Shown: positions 37,757 to 46,696, numbered from the stretch's first letter. The stretch: DNA of 64,000 bases from Mucilaginibacter gracilis (GCF_003633615.1 NZ_RBKU01000001.1:806001-870000); one strand, 5' to 3'. Notes: generated by a model not told the origin, from the sequence alone. A program made the numbers and translations.

Positions 37757-38041
37757 TTAAGCTGGTAATGTCTCTTTGAAATTCAATAATTCTTGCGGAT
37801 CAATATCTAAAGCTTTTGCTAATTCTCCAAGCGAAAGCAGAGTAATATTTATTTTTCCGGTTTCATACCGTTGTATATCGGCATATTCCACATTGCATAA
37901 TAAGGCCATTTTACGATAAGTCAGATTTTTAGATTGCCTTAGATATTTAAGACGTTTCCCAAATTGTATTAAAATTCCTTTATCCAAATCGCTAACCATT
38001 CCTGCTAATAAATGATTAGGAAAATTGTAATAATAATACAT
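37757..38041 (-). CDS. XRE-family HTH transcriptional regulator
   Basis: A 94-residue DNA-binding protein. The lambda-repressor-like HTH spans about residues 30-85 (FGKRLKYLRQSKNLTYRKMA, LLCNVEYADIQRYETGKINI, LAKALDIDPQELLNF). A later ATG at residue 15 (MVSDLDKG) is a possible start; I keep the longer one because the dyad lies 8 bp before it, as in the FecR gene. Autoregulation through that dyad is likely. It may also act at the other dyad copies in the window. Confidence 0.85.
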   Translation of the reverse strand: MYYYYNFPNHLLAGMVSDLDKGILIQFGKRLKYLRQSKNLTYRKMALLCNVEYADIQRYETGKINITLLSLGELAKALDIDPQELLNFKETLPA

Positions 38042-38048
38042 GATTATC

Positions 38049-38066
38049 GTTGTGTTTTACCACAAC
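38049..38066 (-). promoter_or_regulatory. Dyad operator before the XRE gene
   Basis: Perfect inverted repeat GTTGTG-N6-CACAAC, 8 bp upstream of the XRE start codon. It shares the core GTTGT-N8-ACAAC with sites at 9729, 43447 and 43602. The remaining 330 bp up to the Rhs gene is AT-rich and shows no other clear feature. Confidence 0.55.
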
Positions 38067-38397
38067 AAGATGTAGCTTTGTTTATAGCCTGATGAACTAT
38101 TAAAGCGCTCTTATTTATTTTTTTAAAGGGGGCAGAAATTATGAATGATTGATTTATACTATGCGAAATAACTTTTTAAGTATTCCTTTTAGAAGAATCT
38201 TTTAATAAAAAACGCAAAGGGTGATGAAAAAAAAAGGTTGACGCAGTTGCAAAAATCGATCTCTCGCTAAATAATAAAGCGAGTAATGTAAATTCATCAA
38301 ACGTTCAATAAACGACAACAACCACGCCCCAATATTATAATAATTAAAAATAAATCACTTACCTTTAATTAGTTATTTCCCTCTAACCTAACCTTCT

Positions 38398-41300
38398 ATG
38401 AAAATAAGAACATTATCATCAAAGCAGCGGAGATATACGTTGTTAGTTGTTTTATGTCTGTCAATATTCCAAGGTAAAAACACCTATGCCCAGAGGGATA
38501 CTACCTTGAATCAGCCTAATCAATCAGGAACATTTGTTGCGCCGCATAGCATTAAATTAAGTCCAGGCTTCAGCACCGCCGCTGGTGCTACTTTTCGCGC
38601 GTACATTGATCCCTCTTTGGGGCAATGCGTTGCTTTAAATACAACATTAAGCAATAACCAAAACTATATCGCAACTTATACGCCCCGGATCGCCGGTATA
38701 ACCAATCCCGCTGATCCCAATAATACAACCTGCCAGGTAATGGCATCGGTACAGTACTTTGATGGTTTAGGCAGGCCAATTCAAACAACGCAGGTTAAAG
38801 GAAGCCCTAACCTCCAGGACGTAGTACAACCATTTGTTTATGATCAATTCGGCAGAGAAACGAAAAAGTATCAACCATTTATATCCTCGACCGCGAACGG
38901 TAGTTTTAAAGTTGGTGATCCCGATGCACTTGTAAAAGCCTTTTATAATCCATCAAGCCCAGGCGCTCCTGCTATTGCGGCCACTTTGAGCCCTTTTGCT
39001 GAAACGCAATTTGAGCCGTCGCCCTTAAACCGGGTTACACAACAAGGTGCTCCCGGTGATGCCTGGCAGCTATCACAAGGGCATGCCATTCAAACCACTT
39101 ACAGTACCAATGCGGCGAATGAGGTGAAAATTTGGAATGTCACGACAACTGGCGCAGATGGAAGTACCTACTACCAGCCGAATACGCTTTATAAAACGAT
39201 TACAACCGATGAAAACGGCAATATCAGTACAGTTTTTAAGGATAAAGAAAATAAGATCGTATTAAAACAGGTACAGAGCGATAATGGACTATTAAGCACT
39301 TATTCGGTATTCGACGATTTGGGGAATTTACGCTATGTTGTCCCACCACTACCAGCGGAGGTTACTTTACCATCAGTTTTTACTGAATCGGATGCTGTAT
39401 TCAGGAATTTTATTTATGCTTATCACTACGATGGCAGAAATCGCATCATTGAAAAGAAACTTCCCGGAAGGGGCTGGCAATACATTGTTTACAACAAGAT
39501 AGATTTGCCCGTAATGACGCAGGATGCCGTACAAAGAGCAAAAGCACCCCAGGAATGGAATGTGATGAAGTATAACGCCTTTGGCCAAATCGTCGTTTCA
39601 GGCATTTATCAACATAGCAGTAGCCAGGCAAACACTTCCTATCGAGATTATATGCAAGGGCAGGTAGATAATCAATCGGCACAATGGGACAACCGCGATA
39701 ATTCCGCTTTAGGCTATAGTGTTGCAACATTTCCAACTGCCTGGACAAATACTTTACTGGTTAATTACTACGATGATTATAGTTTTATACCAACCGGTAA
39801 TAACAATTATGCATCCTCGGCTACAGGTGTCAGTAATATGACCAAATCATTGGTTACCGGCAGCAAAACCAATGTGTTAGGTACAAGCACTATGCTATTA
39901 ACCGTGAATTATTACGACGATAACGGTAGGCTAAGAGAAAGTGTCGGGGACAATAATATAGGAGGAAAAGACAGAAGCGTGCGTAGCTATGATTTTACTA
40001 ATGACATCACCCAAATCATCCGAACCCATAATTCTATCAATGGCAGTGTAACTGTGCAAAATGATATTACCTATGATCACATGGGACGAAAAAAACTTAT
40101 CAAGGAAAAAATAACTGGAAGTGATGGGGTAACATCTTCTCCGATTGTACTTGCCCGTTACGATTATAACGAAGTTGGCCAGTTGATGACTAAATACCTG
40201 CATTCAGAAGATTATAATAATAGCTCACCTGATGCCAGCAGTTTCCTTTACGCTGTGAATTATACTTATAATCCACGTGGTTGGGCAAAGACCATTAGCT
40301 CACCGCAGTTTGCCATGAGCCTGAAATACGAGGAAAATCAACGTTTTAACGGAGACGTAACAGCCGTTAATTGGGGCGATTTGGCTAGTCCTAATCAGAA
40401 TACATTTACCTATAACTATGATAAAATGAGCCGCATGTTGTCCGGCTCCGCCGCAGATATGAGCGAAAGCGGTATCGTATATGATAATGTCGGTAATATT
40501 AGGTCACTGACCCGCGATGGCCAGACAATCAGCTATGATTACAATTATGGAGGCGAATTAGGAAATCGCCTGAACGCAGTAAGTGGCGGTTCATTTGGCA
40601 GCGCCAAATACTTCCAGTACAATGAAAACGGGAACGTAACACATGATGATACCCGTAATATCAGCTCTATTGCTTACAATGTACTTAGTCTCCCGCAAAC
40701 ATTGTCCGATAACACGGGGTTGAAATATGAATACGTTTATGATGCAGCTGGAAATAAACTGAGAAGCGTAAATCATTATCAAAATAAGACAACTGACTAT
40801 GATGGTGGCATTCAATACGAAAACAATAGCTTGTCAGTATTGCTAACCGACGAAGGACAGGCAAGAAGATCAGGAAATTCCTACATTTATGAATATTGGG
40901 TAAAAGATCAGCTTGGTAATACCCGTATCGCCTTTTACAAAAACCCCTCTACACACCAGGCAGAGCTGCTACAGAAACAGGATTACTATCCATTTGGTTT
41001 AGGTAAAGAAAGAAGCCCCATCACATCAAGCCGAACAGATTATCAGTACAACGGAAAAGAGTTGCAGGAAAACTTGAATATACTTGATTATGGTAAGCGT
41101 TTTTATGACCCGGTAATAGCCAGATGGCACGTTCAAGACCCGGAAGCAGAAAAGTACTATAAATGGTCACCTTATAACTATGTATTAAACAACCCGATCC
41201 GTAATATTGATCCGAGAGGTGACACAGTACGTATTACGATTACTAAGGAGAATGAGCAACAGGACGGCAAAAACGAAAAATCTTTGATCAGGATCGTGGG

Positions 41301-41859
41301 ATCAAAAGCATTTGGTTTCGGCTGGGGGGCAAACGTAGATGTCTATAAAATGACTGTGACAGATGATGTCACAGGCGAAACTTCCACAACGGAGTATGCG
41401 GTCACCAGGGATTCACCAGAGGCTAACAAAGACCCTAATGGCATCTATACCGGTGATGATAAACAAAAATACCGTGTTGATAATACAACGTTCGAGCCAA
41501 AAGACGGAGACAAAACATATAGTGGGCAAATCCGTAGTGATTATGGCCATGGACAAGGGCCGCGTGTAGAATTGAGCGACCGGGATAATCCAGGCAGCGG
41601 TGTTGCCGATGGGAGGAAAAACATACAAATACACGTTGGTGGCAAATATATTAACGCCGATGGTCAAACCCATAATACAGGTTCTGAAGGGTGTTTTACA
41701 CTTACCTTAAAGGATGCGAGCAACGAGGGTGTTAATAGGTTTATCGGTGATGTTTCAAATCGTGTAAAACTAAATGAGGCAGCAGGAAAAAGTGATGTTA
41801 TTTTAATTAATGTACAAAAGAGAGATGAAAACCAGGTTAAAAATTTTAATCAGCGTTAG
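38398..41859 (+). CDS. Rhs/YD-repeat protein with C-terminal putative L,D-transpeptidase-like toxin domain
   Basis: A 1153-residue exported protein. After a signal peptide come a DUF6443-like region (VQYFDGLGRPIQTTQVKG), YD repeats, and the Rhs core end (YQYNGKELQENLNILDYGKR, then DPVIARWHVQDPEAEKYY, then NNPIRNIDPRG near residue 940). The variable C-terminal 210 residues carry His1079 in NIQIHVGG and Cys1099 in NTGSEGCFTL, spacing and context like the HxxG...SxGC active site of YkuD-type L,D-transpeptidases. A peptidoglycan-acting toxin is proposed. The overlapping downstream gene encodes a signal-peptide protein, as expected of a periplasmic immunity factor. Confidence 0.85.
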   Translation: MKIRTLSSKQRRYTLLVVLCLSIFQGKNTYAQRDTTLNQPNQSGTFVAPHSIKLSPGFSTAAGATFRAYIDPSLGQCVALNTTLSNNQNYIATYTPRIAGITNPADPNNTTCQVMASVQYFDGLGRPIQTTQVKGSPNLQDVVQPFVYDQFGRETKKYQPFISSTANGSFKVGDPDALVKAFYNPSSPGAPAIAATLSPFAETQFEPSPLNRVTQQGAPGDAWQLSQGHAIQTTYSTNAANEVKIWNVTTTGADGSTYYQPNTLYKTITTDENGNISTVFKDKENKIVLKQVQSDNGLLSTYSVFDDLGNLRYVVPPLPAEVTLPSVFTESDAVFRNFIYAYHYDGRNRIIEKKLPGRGWQYIVYNKIDLPVMTQDAVQRAKAPQEWNVMKYNAFGQIVVSGIYQHSSSQANTSYRDYMQGQVDNQSAQWDNRDNSALGYSVATFPTAWTNTLLVNYYDDYSFIPTGNNNYASSATGVSNMTKSLVTGSKTNVLGTSTMLLTVNYYDDNGRLRESVGDNNIGGKDRSVRSYDFTNDITQIIRTHNSINGSVTVQNDITYDHMGRKKLIKEKITGSDGVTSSPIVLARYDYNEVGQLMTKYLHSEDYNNSSPDASSFLYAVNYTYNPRGWAKTISSPQFAMSLKYEENQRFNGDVTAVNWGDLASPNQNTFTYNYDKMSRMLSGSAADMSESGIVYDNVGNIRSLTRDGQTISYDYNYGGELGNRLNAVSGGSFGSAKYFQYNENGNVTHDDTRNISSIAYNVLSLPQTLSDNTGLKYEYVYDAAGNKLRSVNHYQNKTTDYDGGIQYENNSLSVLLTDEGQARRSGNSYIYEYWVKDQLGNTRIAFYKNPSTHQAELLQKQDYYPFGLGKERSPITSSRTDYQYNGKELQENLNILDYGKRFYDPVIARWHVQDPEAEKYYKWSPYNYVLNNPIRNIDPRGDTVRITITKENEQQDGKNEKSLIRIVGSKAFGFGWGANVDVYKMTVTDDVTGETSTTEYAVTRDSPEANKDPNGIYTGDDKQKYRVDNTTFEPKDGDKTYSGQIRSDYGHGQGPRVELSDRDNPGSGVADGRKNIQIHVGGKYINADGQTHNTGSEGCFTLTLKDASNEGVNRFIGDVSNRVKLNEAAGKSDVILINVQKRDENQVKNFNQR

Positions 41860-42334
41860 CTTTTTTTTGGTGGCCTACACGCCACCAAAAAAAGTATATA
41901 TCGAGCCAGTGAATGACAGTTATGTGGTAGGTTATAACGCGGCCAATCAATCTGTTAATCTTTTCATAGATGCAAAGCTTATACCGTCCATTCAACTGCG
42001 ACAAGCTATTAAAATGTATGTGGCCTATTATTTATTGCGCGACCATAGAAAGCTGGAGGCTGATTTCTCAAGCAAGTATAAGTCCGGAATCAAAAGTTTT
42101 GGCAAACAGCACAGGAAGGACATTTCATGCGTAATTTATTACCTCGAACATGAGGAACATGGAGATCTGCCGCATTATTATGGTATGGATGCGTATGATC
42201 TGCTTGATATTTCGGAATTAAAACCGGAAATATCAAGGACTAAAAAGAAATTGGATAGGCACATGATTATTATAGACGCTCCTGCAAATGGGGAATTGAA
42301 AATCGCAGTGCCCGATACGGTGAAGAAACATTAA
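41825..42334 (+). CDS. Putative exported immunity protein for the Rhs toxin
   Basis: A 169-residue protein from MKTRLKILISVSFFLV, which opens a signal peptide; the start overlaps the end of the Rhs gene by 35 bp. The mature part is charged and helical (YYLLRDHRKLEADFSSKYKS, ISCVIYYLEHEEHGDLPHYY). I do not recognise its family. Position directly behind a variable Rhs C-terminus is the normal place for a cognate immunity gene, and the export signal fits a toxin acting in the periplasm. The role is inferred and no homology is claimed. Confidence 0.55.
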   Translation: MKTRLKILISVSFFLVAYTPPKKVYIEPVNDSYVVGYNAANQSVNLFIDAKLIPSIQLRQAIKMYVAYYLLRDHRKLEADFSSKYKSGIKSFGKQHRKDISCVIYYLEHEEHGDLPHYYGMDAYDLLDISELKPEISRTKKKLDRHMIIIDAPANGELKIAVPDTVKKH

Positions 42335-42352
42335 TATTCTTCTACAGGACAA

Positions 42353-42892
42353 TTAATGCATCCCGGTTGCCATTATTTCCAATTGTTGGCGGACTTGCAA
42401 GGGTAACTCTGTCCAAATCGTCTGCCGGTATTCATCGGTCGCTAATCCATTGTTGGCAACAAATAGCCTACTGTAATGCCGATAATCGCTATCGAAAAAA
42501 TAGCCGCCGATATTTCTTCTATCCGGAGAAAACAGGTTTTTGATTTCTGCTATACTGAGGTTGGCATATTGGGTCGAAATTGCTACTAATACACCATTGG
42601 ACATCACATAGTGAACGCATAAATTTATGCCTTTATCAAAGTTGTGGATCAAAACATTTTCCTTACACAATACAACTTCCCTGATCTCTCCCTTAAAGTC
42701 AATTGTTCGGGCATTTAACTTCATCAGCCATCCCCCCGAATTATAATGGGACTGCACTTCCGATGCGACCAAAGCCTGGACACTATCGGCACGTTGACCA
42801 AAATAAACACCTTTAATTTGCTGGCCAAAGGCAGTTGAGCTAATGATGAACCAACCAATGGCAACATATATACTAAGATGCTTATTCACCAT
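42353..42892 (-). CDS. Hypothetical exported protein
   Basis: A 179-residue protein from MVNKHLSIYVAIGWF, which opens a signal peptide ending in STAFGQQ. The body is mixed alpha/beta with segments GVYFGQRADSVQALVASEVQ and TEYANLSIAEIKNLFSPD-like character. It is not recognised as a known family. It converges on the putative immunity gene and overlaps the 3' end of the upstream small gene by 11 bp, so it ends a three-gene minus-strand unit. A role in the Rhs locus is possible but unsupported. Confidence 0.55.
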   Translation of the reverse strand: MVNKHLSIYVAIGWFIISSTAFGQQIKGVYFGQRADSVQALVASEVQSHYNSGGWLMKLNARTIDFKGEIREVVLCKENVLIHNFDKGINLCVHYVMSNGVLVAISTQYANLSIAEIKNLFSPDRRNIGGYFFDSDYRHYSRLFVANNGLATDEYRQTIWTELPLQVRQQLEIMATGMH

Positions 42893-43139
42893 TGAAAGGT
42901 TTGTACAAGTGATGTTTATAACGAAAATAGGCAATATATTCCTGTTTTTGTTCATGCTTCATTCGTTCGTACATTTTGGCTACATGTTTTCGGAAGTCCT
43001 TAAAATCACGGTAAAACCCATTCTTTTCATCCGCATCTACTAAACCCTCGTCAATCATCATTTGGATCAGACCGATGATGGATTGGAAAGGTAGTAAATT
43101 GTATACGGGGTGCTTTTCAAAATACTCATCCCTTTTCAT
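42882..43139 (-). CDS. Hypothetical small cytoplasmic protein
   Basis: An 85-residue charged protein without signal or membrane segments. A central helix (QSIIGLIQMMIDEGLVDADE) and a basic end (RMKHEQKQEYIAYFRYKHHL) are the main visible features. Its start overlaps the upstream gene by 14 bp and its stop overlaps the next gene, so the three are translationally coupled. The function is unknown. Small proteins of this sort sit with dyad-controlled genes in Bacteroidota accessory regions. Confidence 0.5.
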   Translation of the reverse strand: MKRDEYFEKHPVYNLLPFQSIIGLIQMMIDEGLVDADEKNGFYRDFKDFRKHVAKMYERMKHEQKQEYIAYFRYKHHLYKPFNGE

Positions 43140-43413
43140 AATGAAGCGTTTTGAAGGGCGGAAAAACCACTTCCCCGTAACTGATATTGAATTTCTTCCC
43201 CACGAACTCTAAATCCTCGATAGCCTCTACGACTTGGCGAACTTCAAAAAGATGCTCAGGCCATTCCTGCCCCTTTTTACTCAGTTTGTAGTAATCATCT
43301 TTGCCTGCGTACCAAGCCTCCCTACGTTCTAATTCAAGACGCATTTGATGCGCTGCTTTTTTTACGTTTACGATGGCTTTATGAAATTCGTTTAGGTTTC
43401 TAATTCGTGCCAT
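43126..43413 (-). CDS. Hypothetical small protein, dyad-controlled
   Basis: A 95-residue charged, helical protein from MARIRNLNEFHKAIVNVKKA; the longer frame to 43521 would start upstream of the dyad and is rejected. Helical repeats with acidic and basic residues (RLELERREAWYAGKDDYYKL, EVRQVVEAIEDLEFVGKKF) suggest a coiled-coil or protein-binding role. It heads a three-gene unit. A dyad of the FecR/XRE type lies 34 bp before its ATG, so it is probably under the same regulator. The function is unknown. Confidence 0.55.
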   Translation of the reverse strand: MARIRNLNEFHKAIVNVKKAAHQMRLELERREAWYAGKDDYYKLSKKGQEWPEHLFEVRQVVEAIEDLEFVGKKFNISYGEVVFPPFKTLHYEKG

Positions 43414-43446
43414 TATAGTAATAAGATTTAGTAACCAATATATTAC

Positions 43447-43468
43447 TTGTTGTGGAATAATACAACAA
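43447..43468 (-). promoter_or_regulatory. Dyad operator upstream of the 43413 gene
   Basis: TTGTTGT-N8-ACAACAA, sharing GTTGTGG and the right arm with the copies at 9729, 38049 and 43602. Centred about 45 bp before the ATG. Confidence 0.5.
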
Positions 43469-43509
43469 AAACAATTTTCAGGAACGTGATTTGAAATTAA
43501 GATAAAAAC

Positions 43510-43542
43510 AAAAAGGCCCAAACATTGCGCCGAGCCTTTTTT
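43510..43542 (-). terminator. Terminator-like hairpin
   Basis: AAAAAGGC pairs with GCCTTTTT around a 16-base loop, and the minus strand continues into a T-rich tail. It could end a short transcript that begins near the dyad at 43602. Confidence 0.55.
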
Positions 43543-43601
43543 ACCTAAACCTTATCACAAAGTAAACCAGAACGGTTACTTCTTTAACGCAAGGTACATT
43601 A

Positions 43602-43621
43602 TGTTGTGGAATAATACAACA
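43602..43621 (-). promoter_or_regulatory. Dyad operator before a tiny leader-like ORF
   Basis: TGTTGT-N8-ACAACA, the fourth copy of the dyad. On the minus strand an ATG follows 3 bases later and opens the 7-codon frame MYLALKK (43577-43600), then a weak hairpin and the terminator at 43510. The rest of the gap to 43956 holds a GCGTT-TTAT-AACGC hairpin at 43713 and a TTCCC-GGGAA hairpin with a T run at 43727, and no gene. Confidence 0.45.
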
Positions 43622-43956
43622 AATTTAATACTTAGTATTTAGTAAATTAGATTAACTGATAAGCAATAAAACACATTGCCTACAGCTATAAATTAAATTG
43701 TTTAACCATAGGGCGTTTTATAACGCTTCCCACTAACGGGAAATTATTTTTTTTGAATGCCAAATATGAACAAGCGTATGACCTGCAAGAATTTGCGGGA
43801 TGGCTTTTTAATGTTCATTGGGTAAGGCATTTATCCTTTTTAGCCTCGAAGTCATTCCCCCTTCTTGCAATACCTGCTAATTTTCACTGAAAATCAGTTG
43901 ACGGGCTATTCATCTACTTCGGAGGCACCTGCCTGCCGTATATAAAAATCAAGACT

Positions 43957-44607
43957 ATGAAAAAACATCATCCAATATTAAATCGTCTTTATAAATTGTA
44001 TGACACTTATAAACCACAAAGCGCAGCTACCTACGCTTATCTCGATGAGGTAATAGGTGCTAAATTTTACCCGGAGGATGAAATTCTCTACGTTCCAGGT
44101 GAAATTATTGATCAAATATTCTTCCTGGCCAGCGGTAATATGGTAGCGTATAACTTTACTGATTCCGGCGACAAACAAGTTCTTCAGATTTACCGGGAGA
44201 ATGAGCACGTCGCCGGGCAAAGTTTTACCCGGCAGATCCCAAGTACTTATTACCTGATGGTTTGTGCAGGATCTTACGCATTGCACATGACCCGAAATCA
44301 ACTTGACGATGTCTACCGCAAGTTCCCGGAAACCCAGGAACTGGGCCGAATAAGATTAAGTATGGCTGAGGAAAAAGAAGTGCGGCATAAGCAGTTACTA
44401 TTTTTACCCGGAATACAAATGGTGGAAACATTTTACAAGGAGTACCCGGAACTTATTGAGCCGGGAAAAGTATTGAGGGATCGGGATATAGCTTCTTATT
44501 TGTTGCTTGCAGAAGGAACCTTACGGGATTTAAGAAATCGGTTGCTGAGGGAAGGATTACTTAAACTACCGGCTAAAGAAGGAGAAATCACCCTCAAATA
44601 CGGCTAA
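43957..44607 (+). CDS. Crp/Fnr-family transcriptional regulator
   Basis: A 216-residue regulator of the Bacteroidota Crp-like type. The cyclic-nucleotide-type jelly roll covers roughly residues 25-135 (DEILYVPGEIIDQIFFLASG, IYRENEHVAGQSFTRQIP), and the C-terminal HTH is seen in VLRDRDIASYLLLAEGTLRD followed by LRNRLLREG. Residues for cAMP contact are not clear, as is usual in this group. It is monocistronic, with its own terminator 18 bp after the stop. It lies at the left edge of the conjugative region and might be part of the element. Confidence 0.88.
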   Translation: MKKHHPILNRLYKLYDTYKPQSAATYAYLDEVIGAKFYPEDEILYVPGEIIDQIFFLASGNMVAYNFTDSGDKQVLQIYRENEHVAGQSFTRQIPSTYYLMVCAGSYALHMTRNQLDDVYRKFPETQELGRIRLSMAEEKEVRHKQLLFLPGIQMVETFYKEYPELIEPGKVLRDRDIASYLLLAEGTLRDLRNRLLREGLLKLPAKEGEITLKYG

Positions 44608-44624
44608 TTACTGATAAAATCATG

Positions 44625-44653
44625 AGTTCGCGCAGAAATATGCGCGAACTTTT
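44625..44653 (+). terminator. Terminator after the Crp-type gene
   Basis: A perfect 10 bp stem AGTTCGCGCA with TGCGCGAACT, six-base loop, then TTT. Confidence 0.85.
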
Positions 44654-44762
44654 CTGAAAGATTCTGGATTTTTGACAGATACGTTCTCCCGAAAAAAACA
44701 ATAAAGCCTCTAAAAGAAAGGATGTGATGGGATAAAATATACTTGACCAATATATTTTTATT

Positions 44763-45965
44763 ATGAATGATACATCTTCTAAGCTGCTCGCATGGGTTAC
44801 CGAGTCCATCGCACCTGCGGAATTATCAGGCAGTAACCTTACAACTGCGGATTTTGAAAACTGGAAAACAGTACTGAAGTCGGAAAGTTCTGAATGGCGG
44901 ATTGCCATCTCTTCATACCTGCTGGGTGTAGCGGATGATGGTGAGAAAATGCGATACCTGAAAGCGCAGCAAATTCAACTAACCTTATTGAGCAACAAGC
45001 TAAACCAGTATTTATGCAGGGATCAAAAAATCTGGTCAGGGCATAAATGGGCTGATCAGATCCGAACATGCTACAGGAAATCACTTGCGATTTACGAAGA
45101 GTTGCTCAGTTTTACGGAAGAAAACTTCCCGGAATATTCTGCCCCGAATTTAAAAATTACCGATTATAAATTAAGAGAAGTTATTCCCTCTTTGCGCAAC
45201 CGGATTTATGGCCTGAAAGTCATTCTGTTGAATATGGCAATTGATCCTGTGCTGGTACAGCTGATTATCAAAGGGATGAACGGACTTTTAGCCCCCGGGA
45301 AATTGACAATTGCCGGTAAAGAATACCTTACTTGCCTAATTCATGAAATTACCGGCCTGGAAATTTTCAGTACGGATGAACTAACGGATTTGCTCATACG
45401 GTTAAATTTTAATTTACCGGAATTTTATCTGCATTTGACAAATGCGGTAAATATGAAAAGGTTTCAAATTGACGGCCTCCATGAGGAATATGAATATATT
45501 TTGCAGGAAAGAGAAGCCCTAAGTAATAAAAAGATTATATCGGGCCAGGGATTATATCCAGGCCACCTTCCTTTAAAGCTGGAATTACAGCAGTTCTATA
45601 ACGAAAAGGCTATTTATCTGGATGAATTATTATCGCACCGACGTCAATCCATACAAGATAAGCTGGAAGCTGAACACGCCTTTCGGATGCTCATTGATAT
45701 TCCCGTTCCGGTGTTTGCCTTATTTGTGCGAATGCTGAAAGAAACGAAGTTTATATTGAAGACGGGGATTACCGAAATGTGTACTTTTTTTGCAATACAT
45801 TTTTACACGGATAAAGCGCCATTTATTTCATCGGCCAATTTGCTGAAGCGATCCACTGATGTAGAGTTTACAACGGTGCTAAAGTTATGGGATTTGCTGA
45901 CCTTTATGCTCGACTGGCTTGATTTGAAGTTCAACGTCAGGAGTATAAAGCGTTCAATCCGATAG
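44763..45965 (+). CDS. rteC-like: RteC-like regulator of a conjugative element
   Basis: A 400-residue helical protein. The C-terminal quarter resembles RteC, the regulator of excision and transfer in Bacteroides conjugative transposons (IDIPVPVFALFVRMLKETKF, EMCTFFAIHFYTDKAPFISS). The N-terminal half has long charged helices (KYLKAQQIQLTLLSNKLNQY-like, CYRKSLAIYEELLSF), as in the family. It lies beside HTH and primase-like genes of the element. It overlaps the convergent small gene by 12 bp. RteC identity is moderately sure; it may be a distant relative. Confidence 0.6.
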   Translation: MNDTSSKLLAWVTESIAPAELSGSNLTTADFENWKTVLKSESSEWRIAISSYLLGVADDGEKMRYLKAQQIQLTLLSNKLNQYLCRDQKIWSGHKWADQIRTCYRKSLAIYEELLSFTEENFPEYSAPNLKITDYKLREVIPSLRNRIYGLKVILLNMAIDPVLVQLIIKGMNGLLAPGKLTIAGKEYLTCLIHEITGLEIFSTDELTDLLIRLNFNLPEFYLHLTNAVNMKRFQIDGLHEEYEYILQEREALSNKKIISGQGLYPGHLPLKLELQQFYNEKAIYLDELLSHRRQSIQDKLEAEHAFRMLIDIPVPVFALFVRMLKETKFILKTGITEMCTFFAIHFYTDKAPFISSANLLKRSTDVEFTTVLKLWDLLTFMLDWLDLKFNVRSIKRSIR

Positions 45966-46184
45966 CTTATCCTGAAAATCATCCAGCAGCCCTTCCTGTT
46001 TCAGTAAATTGAGCAAGTCTGTGTACCATAAATAAGTAAACAGGGGATGTGCTTTCAATTGTCGTACATCCTGATCCAGCACATCCTGTAAGCAATTGAT
46101 ACCCATACTTGCTGCACGGGACTTAAACTCGTCACTGGCATCCAGGTTTGCCAAAAGTTTAGTGGAATTTGAAATCTTTTGCAT
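45954..46184 (-). CDS. Small conserved hypothetical protein
   Basis: A 76-residue protein with helix-hairpin-like repeats of hydrophobic residues (FKSRAASMGINCLQDVLDQD, LFTYLWYTDLLNLLKQEGLL). Its layout resembles the C-terminal domain of RNA polymerase alpha, and proteins of this style accompany RteC-type genes in conjugative elements. It converges on the RteC-like gene with a 12 bp overlap. A candidate structured RNA ends 109 bp upstream on the same strand. The function is unknown. Confidence 0.55.
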   Translation of the reverse strand: MQKISNSTKLLANLDASDEFKSRAASMGINCLQDVLDQDVRQLKAHPLFTYLWYTDLLNLLKQEGLLDDFQDKLSD

Positions 46185-46292
46185 GAATATTGCACTATTT
46201 AATGAACTAATTTACGAATTATGATAAATCAATCTACAGATATACGATATATGAATAGTTAAAGATCAGTCATTTAACATCGAACCCAGTTC

Positions 46293-46506
46293 AAAATAAA
46301 AGCGTGGGCTCAGTTTATTGCGCATTTGGAGGGACCGCGAAGACCCTGATGTACGCAGATAAACAGGCCCACGCTTTTGCATGGGCGAAGTCCATCATCC
46401 ACGGTACATCTCTGAAAAATTCGCGGTTTCCCAAATGCCAGGATAAATAACTATCGCTCTATATTTAGCTGTAATACCACTGTGGGTATATACCTATTTC
46501 TCTATT
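46293..46506 (-). ncRNA. Candidate structured RNA with pseudoknot and terminator
   Basis: On the minus strand a -7 box TATCTTTG (46511-46518) would start a transcript near 46506. It ends in a long hairpin: arms AAAAGCGTGGGC (46298-46309) and GCCCACGCTTTT (46367-46378), extended by GTTTAT/ATAAAC and GCG/CGC, followed on the minus strand by a T-rich tail. The loop holds CATTTGGAGGGACCGCGAA (46323-46341), which can pair with TTCGCGGTTTCCCAAATG (46420-46437) from the 5' part, so the fold would be an H-type pseudoknot. A small hairpin ATGG...CCAT sits at 46381-46395. No ORF fills it. The -33 element is weak. Confidence 0.5.
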
Positions 46507-46696
46507 TCCGCAAAGATAAACGATCCTCTAAAACTCCACACGATTATTTAATCGCTATTGAATAATTTCCCTCTTCATTTTTTTTCAAAATATTTTCATC
46601 CCAAAACGGCCTTCAGAGCCATCTCCTGCGGGGGTGAAGTCTTTTCCAAAATTTACTTCCTGGTTTTCGTTCATTCCATCCACTTGCTTTGCTCCC

